Shown in pieces: positions 58,111 to 64,000 of a stretch of 64,000 bases of DNA; within the stretch, counting starts at the first letter, position 1; every line of letters starts with the position of its first letter. The notes under the pieces were generated by a model. It had not been told where the DNA came from. It made no database searches and saw only the letters and a list, made by a program, of their open reading frames with translations. Source of the stretch: CAZMYM01 sp964620325 (lineage in GTDB: Bacteria > Bipolaricaulota > Bipolaricaulia > UBA7950 > UBA9294). The DNA is taken from positions 51,120-115,119 of the forward strand of contig CAZUIM010000003.1 in assembly GCA_964620325.1 (NCBI GenBank), written 5' to 3'. The translations under genes and the position numbers were made by a program.

Positions 58111-59574
58111 GTGGTCGAGAAGTGGACGCCCAATGACATGCCCGATCTCTCCGGCAGCGTCGCGGTTGTGACCGGCGCGAACAGCGGGATCGGATTGGAG
58201 GTCACTCGTGAGTTGGCGCGGAAGAACGCGAAGGTCGTTCTGGCGTGCCGAAGCATCGACAGGGGCGATGTTGCGGCCGAGTCGATCCGATCAGAGATCC
58301 CCGCGGCTCGAGTCGAGGTCATGGGCGTCGACCTCGGACATCTGGCCTCGATTGGGAGATTCGCGGAACGCTTCAAAGGGGACCACGACCGACTGGACCT
58401 GTTGATCAACAACGCCGGGCTGTTACTCGCGCCATACGGCAAGACGAAGGATGGATTCGAGTTGCACTTCGGCATCAATCACCTCGGACACTTCGCTCTG
58501 ACCGGGCGCTTGATCGATCGGCTGTTGGCGACAGCTGCGTCGAGGATCGTCACGGTCAGCAGCCGGGGGCACGTGTGGGGGCGAATCGATCTCGCGAATC
58601 TGACCCGCGAGGACGGAAGGCGATACTCGGCAGCGCGAGCCTACGGGCGCTCCAAACTGGCCAATCTGCTCTTCTCCTACGAGCTGCAGCGCCGTCTCGC
58701 CGATACGGACACGATCGCGGTGGCCGCGCATCCGGGCGGAGCCGCCACGAACCTTGGACGGCGGATGGGGGATCGGCGCTTCTACGAAGTGATCCTCCCT
58801 CTTCTGCAGCGCCTGAGCCAGAGCGCGGCTGCGGGAGCGCGCCCGATTCTGCGGGCAGCGACGGACCCGGAGGCGACGGGCGGAACGTACTACGGGCCGA
58901 GCGGCTTCCTTGGAATGCGCGGCGATCCGGTCGTTGTGCAATCCAATCGCCGGTCTCACGACGTCGACATCGCGCGCGAGCTGTGGGCCGTCTCTGAGGC
59001 ACTCACCGACGTTCGTTTCCTATCGAGAGCCGCGGCGCAGAGGGCCAGTGCAGCGGTGCGGCACGGGACGGATGAGGCCCTTCTCGGTCGGTATACTCGT
59101 CGAGAGGTGATCTCGATGCTTCAGGTCGGTGATGCCGCGCCCGAGTTTGAGCTCCTTTCGGACACGGGCGAGTCGGTGCAGTTGTCGGACTTCCGCGGCA
59201 AGCGTGTCATCGTCTACTTCTACCCCAAGGCGAACACGCCCGGGTGCACGAAGCAAGCCTGCGCGATCCAGGATCTGGGCCCCCAAATCAGCGATGCCGG
59301 CGTCACCGTAATCGGCATCTCACCCGACTCGCCCGAGAAGCTGGGCAAGTTCCGTGCGAAGTACGGCCTGGAGTTCCTTCTTCTCTCTGATCCGGATCAC
59401 GAGGTGTCCGCGGCCTACGGGGCATGGGGCGAACGATCGATGTACGGCAAAGAGTATCGAGGGATCCTCCGTTCTCATGCCGCAATCGGCGAAGACGGCA
59501 AGATCGTCGCGATCAAGAACAAGGTGAAACCGCTGGAGACGGCCACTCTCTGGGAAGTGTGGAAAGGGACCTGA
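58111..59574 (+). CDS. SDR oxidoreductase joined in frame to a BCP-type peroxiredoxin
   Basis: One open frame of 487 codons from the GTG at 58111 (AGAGGAGACACC before it). Residues 1-310 form a retinol-dehydrogenase-like SDR: VAVVTGANSGIGLEVTREL, VLACRSIDRG, NNAGLLLAPYG, VTVSSRGHVWG and YGRSKLANLLFSYEL (Y-x-x-x-K). Residues 336-487 form a peroxiredoxin of the BCP/PrxQ class: FYPKANTPGCTKQACAIQDL with the peroxidatic cysteine and the resolving one five residues on. The linker LGRYTRREVIS contains no stop codon. It may be a true fusion or two genes whose spacer happens to stay open; a likely internal start lies at 59116. Confidence 0.75.
   Translation: MVEKWTPNDMPDLSGSVAVVTGANSGIGLEVTRELARKNAKVVLACRSIDRGDVAAESIRSEIPAARVEVMGVDLGHLASIGRFAERFKGDHDRLDLLINNAGLLLAPYGKTKDGFELHFGINHLGHFALTGRLIDRLLATAASRIVTVSSRGHVWGRIDLANLTREDGRRYSAARAYGRSKLANLLFSYELQRRLADTDTIAVAAHPGGAATNLGRRMGDRRFYEVILPLLQRLSQSAAAGARPILRAATDPEATGGTYYGPSGFLGMRGDPVVVQSNRRSHDVDIARELWAVSEALTDVRFLSRAAAQRASAAVRHGTDEALLGRYTRREVISMLQVGDAAPEFELLSDTGESVQLSDFRGKRVIVYFYPKANTPGCTKQACAIQDLGPQISDAGVTVIGISPDSPEKLGKFRAKYGLEFLLLSDPDHEVSAAYGAWGERSMYGKEYRGILRSHAAIGEDGKIVAIKNKVKPLETATLWEVWKGT
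59116..59574 (+). CDS. bcp: Peroxiredoxin (BCP/PrxQ), possible separate start
   Basis: An ATG at 59116 within the long frame is preceded by GAGAGGTG seven bases upstream and, further up, by TATACT at 59092, a good -10 box. It would give a 152-residue enzyme of normal BCP size beginning MLQVGDAAPEFELLSDTGES. It reduces hydroperoxides with electrons from thioredoxin. This reading would make the apparent fusion an accident of missing stop codons in the spacer. Both readings could be used in the cell. Confidence 0.55.
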   Translation: MLQVGDAAPEFELLSDTGESVQLSDFRGKRVIVYFYPKANTPGCTKQACAIQDLGPQISDAGVTVIGISPDSPEKLGKFRAKYGLEFLLLSDPDHEVSAAYGAWGERSMYGKEYRGILRSHAAIGEDGKIVAIKNKVKPLETATLWEVWKGT

Positions 59575-60200
59575 CTCGGGCTCCAAGGCACCCCGCCGCG
59601 GGGGTGTGCATGAAGCGTAGACGGGAGCGGAGCGTGCGCGTCCGGCCACTCGCCCACACTGTGCAGATCCAGAGCGTAGCTCTTGCAGGCTGCTCTGCGA
59701 GCCAGCGCCGGTCACCGTCCGTCGTGCTCCATCCGGGGTCGCGTGGTCCGATGCTGGCCGAGACCGAAGCCAGGCGGGCATCACCTTTCACGAGAGCGTC
59801 GGGCAGATCGGGTCTCTTCTCCCGGACGCTCGCATAAGGCGGCGGGCCCAGAGTCAGATTGAAGAATCGGGCGCCCTCCTCGCTCGGTGTCCGCATCGGA
59901 ACATGATGGTCTCAGTCATTCGATCGCAGTATCCATTCTCTCTGGCACGCCTTCGACCTGCACAACCGCGTAGAGGTGAGATCATGAGAGCGGACCGGCG
60001 AGGGATAGAGGCTGCAAAGCGAATCCTCGTTCTCATGAGAGTCTTCAGTGCCGAGAAGCCTCGCTTGGAGACGTTCTTCGTAACGTAGAACTCGCTGTCT
60101 CTCACGCGAGGCGATCACGTTGACCGGCAGCGACGAGGCCGTCTTTGCGCTGACGACCGGAACAGGGCTACATTGGTGAAAGAGGCCGGCCGCCTCAGGC
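59575..60200. other. 626-base stretch without a recognised gene
   Basis: Short open frames on both strands lack good start sites and known motifs. The A+T content rises near 59930-60080, where the sequence is less GC-biased than its surroundings. It may hold the remains of a former gene or regulatory DNA; I see no hairpin with a T-run and no promoter that fits the consensus well. Confidence 0.35.
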
Positions 60201-60224
60201 GTGTTGGGGCGACAACGGACGGAC

Positions 60225-60827
60225 GTGAAGGGAAGGACCATAAGACGACTCTGTCTATTCTTCGTGCTGCTCCTGGGGATGGTCGGTTGTACCTTGCCCG
60301 AGGATGTACCGGAAGTGCCCGAGCTCGAACTTCTCGCCGAGGATCAGGGCTGGGTGCAGGTGAGGATCACTGGCGTATCGTCCGTAGGCTACGAGCTTCA
60401 TTGGGGCGATGTGGACAGCTCGTACGGAACCTCCAACGTCGTCCCCGGAGAGGAGCTCTACGAGCATTTCTACCAAGCGGTGGAAGGGTCACAATCTGGG
60501 GAGCAGATCCCGACGGAGTATGAGATCACCCTGGTCGACGACGAAGGACACGTCGTCGCTTGGGAATTGATCCTGGTCGAGTCGGTCGACTGCCATCTCT
60601 CGCTCGTGAGCGTCGAGGGTCGACAGATCACCGTGAGGTATTGGGGTCGCTTCGGGATCCAGTACTCGGTTTCGTGGGGAGATGGCAGAGCCGATCACGT
60701 CATCGTGAGTACACAGAGCGCCTCGGGGCTCCTGACACACACCTATGATGAGGCCGGTACCTATACGCTGGGGATGGAGGAGATCTGGGCGCCGTCGCAG
60801 CCGTTCTTCGCGGTGACGGTGGAGTGA
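60225..60827 (+). CDS. Lipoprotein with PKD-like beta-sandwich
   Basis: About 200 residues. The signal RRLCLFFVLLLGMVGC carries a lipobox, so it is lipid-anchored. The mature part has two beta-sandwich repeats, and the second ends YSVSWGDGRADHVIVSTQ with LTHTYDEAGTYTLGM, the classic ending of a PKD domain (WGDG...HTY...G.Y). The first repeat is similar but less sure (VGYELHWGDVDSSYGTSNVV). Such domains mediate protein or sugar contacts on the cell surface. The start is uncertain: GTG 60225 gives a clean signal, and GTG 60201 is also in frame. Confidence 0.65.
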   Translation: MKGRTIRRLCLFFVLLLGMVGCTLPEDVPEVPELELLAEDQGWVQVRITGVSSVGYELHWGDVDSSYGTSNVVPGEELYEHFYQAVEGSQSGEQIPTEYEITLVDDEGHVVAWELILVESVDCHLSLVSVEGRQITVRYWGRFGIQYSVSWGDGRADHVIVSTQSASGLLTHTYDEAGTYTLGMEEIWAPSQPFFAVTVE

Positions 60828-61198
60828 CGCAAGGAGTCAGACGACCTGGATCGGCGCCTGGGGTCGTGCGGGCGCGTCCAGCGAACGCAGCGCGCTTCGT
60901 CATGCGCTACTTTCGAGGGCCGGTTCTCAAGTTCCGGCTCGCTTACGACGGCGGTCCAGTCGAGGCTCTGGTACAGAGATGAACCGATGAACGTTGACGA
61001 CGCTCGGCGCAGCAGCGCTGGCCCCAACGTGAAGTGAGTGTAGGTTCCGGACCGTGGCGTTGGGTCGGCGGCATCTCCGCTCCGAGACATTCGCCGGCAT
61101 CCGTTTCCTGTAGAGTGGGTTTCGGTCGGCGGGAGGATCGAGGCCTCGAGCCACGGGTGCCGGACGGTGTCAAGTCCCGACCGAGAGGAGACGGGAGC
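60828..61198. other. 371-base intergenic stretch
   Basis: No gene is seen. The last 12 bases, AGGAGACGGGAGC, are the ribosome site of the asparagine synthetase gene. TAGAGT near 61113 could be a -10 box, but its -35 partner is poor. Confidence 0.35.
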
Positions 61199-63103
61199 GT
61201 GTGCGGAATCGGTGGAATCGTCTACCGTGAGACATCGCGTCCCGTGGACGCCGGTCTGTTGAAGGTGATGATGGATGAGCTCCGCCATCGCGGCCCGGAC
61301 GCGGAGGGCTCCTTTCTCGCTCCGGGGATCGGGCTCGGAGTACGCAGACTGAGCATCATCGACCTGGAGACCGGCGATCAACCCCAGTCCAACGAGGACG
61401 GAACCATCCACGTCGTCTGCAACGGGGAGATCTACAACTACGTCGAGCTGCGCGAGAATCTTGTGTCGGCCGGACACCGATTCCGTACGCACTCGGACAC
61501 CGAGGTGATCGTGCATCTGTACGAGGACCTCGGGATGGAACTAGTCAATCGTCTTCGGGGAATGTTCGCCTTCGCAGTCTGGGACGAACGAAGTCGCCGC
61601 CTCCTCCTGGCACGCGATCGGCTCGGAATCAAGCCGCTCTACTACGCGGAGACCTCGGACGGTCTCTACTTCGCGTCTGAGCAGAAGGCTCTTCTGAAGG
61701 CAGATGGAATCGCGCGAGACATCGATCCCGAGGCGCTCGAGACGCTGTTCGCGCTCGGTTTCGTCGTCGCGCCAACAACCCTATTCCGGTCGATTCGACA
61801 ACTGCCCGCTGGGCACGTTCTGAGCTTCTTCGAAGGCCGTATGACCGTGCGCGAGTACTGGGATATGCAGTTTCCGGCCCGCGACGAGGCCGCCTGCGGG
61901 AAGAGCGGGGAGGGCTGGGCCGACGCGTTGCGGGCGAAGCTGGAAGAGACGGTTCGCATCCACCTGCGAAGTGACGTCCCCGTCGGCGCTTGGCTGAGTG
62001 GAGGGCTCGACTCGAGTGCCGTCGTCGCCCTGATGGCCAAACAGCTAGAACGCCCGATTCATGCATCCTCGCTGAGTTTCGAGAGTCGCACCAGAGACGA
62101 GATTCACACGCAACGGACGCTGCTCGATTTCCCCGAGTATCGCGTCGCCCCCCACGTCACCGTGTGCACACGGGGCGACTTCGAGCGTTTCCCGGAGGCG
62201 CTCTGGTACTTTGAAGACCCGACGACCTCCGGGCTCGAGATCGTGCGGATGTTGATCTCCGAAGCGATTGCGGGGGACGTCAAGGTTGTGATGACCGGGG
62301 AAGGCGCGGACGAGACCTTCGGTGGATACCCGTGGTTCCGCTCAAACAAGCTGCTGAGGCCGTTCAGCCATCTGCCGTTGCCACTGCGGTACGCGGCCAG
62401 GGCCGGGCCCCTCGTGTGGAAGCGCCTTGAGAGGGCGAGCCGGCTGGTGATCGCCGAACCCGAGATGAATGCGGCCCGGTACCGGATCTCGATCGGGCGG
62501 ATCTCCGACGGCGCGGCCGAGAGACTCCTGTCTCCGGAACTTCGTCGATCCCTTCCGGATTCCGAGGAGTTCTCCTGGGAACCGAACGTGCCGCGACGTT
62601 TCAGCCGGTGGCATCCGTTCAACCAGCTGATGTACTACGAGATCAAGGTCCGCCTTCCTTCGTTCGTCCTCCCGGTGGTCGATCGAGGATCGATGGCCAA
62701 GTCGCTGGAAGCTCGCGTGCCTTTCCTCGACCACGAATTGGTCGAACTGACGGCACAAATCCCTCCACGACTGAAGTTGAAGCGCCTTCGAGAGAAGTAC
62801 ATCCTTCGACGGGCGATCGGCGATCTGATACCGCGCGAAATCGTCGCGCGCCGAAAGCGCGGACTGGCAGCACCCGTCGGGGAGTGGATCAGAGACCCAA
62901 TCCCCGAGTTCGCCGCGGACCTGCTGTCGCCGAGTGCGCTGCGGCGGACGGGCTACTTCCGGCCGGAAGGCGTTGCACGGACGCTGGAAGAGCATCGGGG
63001 CGGCGCGCGGGATCGTGCCGGCGACCTCCTCGGCGTCCTGGCGGTGCAGCTGTGGGACGAGCTGTTCGTGAAACGGAGCGGCGGCCCCCGCGGGCGCGAT
63101 TGA
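61199..63103 (+). CDS. asnB: Asparagine synthetase (glutamine-hydrolysing), AsnB type
   Basis: A 634-residue enzyme. The GTG start at 61199 puts Cys2 right after the initiator (VCGIGGIVYRETS), as needed for the glutaminase site, so the upstream in-frame extension was rejected. N-terminal domain: RHRGPDAEG, RRLSIIDLETGDQP, VCNGEIYNYVELRE and DRLGIKPLYYAE. Synthetase domain: the pyrophosphatase loop LSGGLDSSAVVALMA, VMTGEGADETFGGYPWF and RVPFLDHELVEL. It makes asparagine from aspartate, glutamine and ATP. The long C-terminal part matches forms that sit in glycan or peptidoglycan-related loci, so amidation of another acid is also possible. It is alone here. Confidence 0.9.
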   Translation: MCGIGGIVYRETSRPVDAGLLKVMMDELRHRGPDAEGSFLAPGIGLGVRRLSIIDLETGDQPQSNEDGTIHVVCNGEIYNYVELRENLVSAGHRFRTHSDTEVIVHLYEDLGMELVNRLRGMFAFAVWDERSRRLLLARDRLGIKPLYYAETSDGLYFASEQKALLKADGIARDIDPEALETLFALGFVVAPTTLFRSIRQLPAGHVLSFFEGRMTVREYWDMQFPARDEAACGKSGEGWADALRAKLEETVRIHLRSDVPVGAWLSGGLDSSAVVALMAKQLERPIHASSLSFESRTRDEIHTQRTLLDFPEYRVAPHVTVCTRGDFERFPEALWYFEDPTTSGLEIVRMLISEAIAGDVKVVMTGEGADETFGGYPWFRSNKLLRPFSHLPLPLRYAARAGPLVWKRLERASRLVIAEPEMNAARYRISIGRISDGAAERLLSPELRRSLPDSEEFSWEPNVPRRFSRWHPFNQLMYYEIKVRLPSFVLPVVDRGSMAKSLEARVPFLDHELVELTAQIPPRLKLKRLREKYILRRAIGDLIPREIVARRKRGLAAPVGEWIRDPIPEFAADLLSPSALRRTGYFRPEGVARTLEEHRGGARDRAGDLLGVLAVQLWDELFVKRSGGPRGRD

Positions 63104-63353
63104 CAGTCTGGCAGGTATCTTCGTGGCGTCGAGCGAGCGAACGGAAGACCGTCGATCGTCACGTCACACTCGACGAGGCGGAGGTGGGCGTTGCGGGCAC
63201 CACTCGCTCACGACTCGGACGTGAATGGCCTGCGTCCGCGAGTCGGCGAACGCGCGGATCGACGATCCGTGCCCGCTCGCTCGTCAGGGTCGCGATGTTC
63301 AGCTTCCTACGCTTGTACGTGCCGCACTCCGTGAAGGGGAGCATGATCACGAT

Positions 63354-64000
63354 TGGAGTTACCCCAGTTTCGCGGACAGTGTAGCACTTGACATTGCTGA
63401 CGTACCAGCGAACGTCGGTTTGGGATGTTTCCCCAGCGCATCAGACTGCTGTTTTGCTGGTATCTTTTCCTCCTTCTCCTCCGCTGCGATCCGTTCGGCG
63501 TACCGTTTCTCGTAGCGTGCCGGCGTGTCGTAGCCGAGGGACGAATGCAACCGGTGGAGGTTGTACCAGCCTTCGATGAAATCGAACACGGCTCGTTGCG
63601 CCTCGGCTCGCGTGGAGAATTCGTTCCGATCGATCAACTCGCATTCCAGCGTCGCGAAGAAGCTCTCGCACAACGCGTTGTCGAAGCAGTCGCCCACCGA
63701 TCCCATCGACGGGCGGATCCCCGCTTTGCGACACCGTCGCCCGAATCCGACCGATGTGTACTGCGACCCGTGATCTGAGTGATGGATGACGCCCTTCGGA
63801 CGTCGTTGCCGGATTGCCATCTCCAGTGCATCGAGCACCAGCTGTGTCTTCATACGGGCGGCCATCGCCCAGCCAATCACCCGGCGGCTGAATGCATCAA
63901 CCACCACCGCCAAGTAGAGAACGCCTTCTCCCGTCGGTATGTAGGTGATGTCGGCGACCCACAACTGATTGGGCGCGGTCCGTGTGAACTTCCGATCGAC
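63354..64000 (-). mobile_element. IS3-family insertion sequence, right part, cut by window edge
   Basis: The element encloses the transposase gene that runs to the right edge. Its outer end lies at about 63354-63380, where CTGTCCGCGAAACTGGGGTAA (minus strand) has the TGTCC...GGGG look of IS3-family terminal repeats; the transposase stop codon TAA is inside it. The other end and the target duplication are beyond the window. Confidence 0.7.
63359..64000 (-). CDS. IS3-family transposase orfB (DDE, rve domain), partial
   Basis: A fragment of more than 213 codons that enters from the right edge. The integrase core is complete for the catalytic triad: the first Asp in LWVADITYIPTGEG, the second in HHSDHGSQYTSVGF, and the Glu in DNALCESFFATLECELIDR. 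It ends with the usual FIEGWYNLHRLHSSLGYDTP, then a 45-residue tail that runs into the terminal repeat. Transposases of this kind cut and join the element's ends in the host DNA, after a frameshift from orfA. It is a different copy from the relic at 24560-24810. Confidence 0.93.
   Translation of the reverse strand, partial: VDRKFTRTAPNQLWVADITYIPTGEGVLYLAVVVDAFSRRVIGWAMAARMKTQLVLDALEMAIRQRRPKGVIHHSDHGSQYTSVGFGRRCRKAGIRPSMGSVGDCFDNALCESFFATLECELIDRNEFSTRAEAQRAVFDFIEGWYNLHRLHSSLGYDTPARYEKRYAERIAAEEKEEKIPAKQQSDALGKHPKPTFAGTSAMSSATLSAKLG

Noticed and set aside
63159..63350. A 63-codon open frame on the minus strand next to the IS3 element
   Set aside because: No motif or clear ribosome site. It may be a fragment of a gene disrupted by the element, but this cannot be supported.
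1..64000. CRISPR arrays, tRNA or rRNA genes
   Set aside because: No regularly spaced repeats and no cloverleaf or rRNA-like stretches were found by eye; a covariance-model search was not possible here.

Overview
The window is bacterial DNA of high G+C content. Genes are packed in short operons, Shine-Dalgarno sites are strong, and neighbouring genes often overlap as ATGA or GTGA. The organism cannot be named from the sequence. Lipoproteins, a predicted surface beta-strand protein, a relic superoxide reductase and a relic AmmeMemoRadiSam-type radical SAM gene suggest a probably diderm, anaerobic or microaerophilic lineage. I recognise no tRNA, rRNA or CRISPR array.

Layout. (1) 1-13700 is a carbohydrate-catabolic locus. 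It has two HutC-type GntR regulators (one cut by the left edge), a HAD phosphatase, a C_GCAxxG_C_C protein, a lactate-racemase-like (LarA/DUF2088) protein, a VOC protein, two tandem DeoC-family aldolases, a one-permease sugar ABC transporter with an NTF2-like gene inside it, an FGGY kinase, and a decayed diketogulonate-reductase-like gene. Clear promoters and hairpins divide it into transcription units. (2) 13700-19900 holds a PAS protein, a DUF389 membrane protein, a lipoprotein, a baeRF-type release-factor relative and a broken beta-propeller lipoprotein. (3) 19859-24548 is a compact ArsR-led operon: metalloid-type permease, iron-sulfur flavoprotein, DGC zinc protein, thioredoxin lipoprotein, CcdA, small thioredoxin and a carboxymuconolactone decarboxylase-like protein. 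(4) 24560-34030 has an IS3 relic, a DUF4230 protein, a decayed DUF389 copy, KdpD/KdpE beside a TrkA/TrkH potassium system, and a copper-type P-ATPase without its catalytic core. (5) 34055-46740 carries an SDR, a PfkB kinase, DUF72, and a DNA-repair theme: LigD phosphoesterase, Fpg/MutM-like glycosylase, LigD ligase and LigD polymerase as separate genes. Among them lie relics of superoxide reductase, GAPDH and a radical SAM enzyme, and a disulfide-reductase homologue that has lost both redox cysteines. (6) 46863-64000 has a broken C45-type acyltransferase, a DUF1059-like protein, an envelope and transport run (surface protein, PRC-barrel, dodecin, MgtC, site-2 protease with CBS, AI-2E, ZIP), a homocysteine methyltransferase, an SDR joined in frame to a peroxiredoxin, an asparagine synthetase, and an IS3 element cut by the right edge.

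The most striking feature of the window as a whole is its load of recognisable pseudogenes, at least eight, set between intact operons. The best candidates for an under-described system are the ArsR-led redox and permease operon and the catabolic operon whose two signature enzymes have altered active sites.
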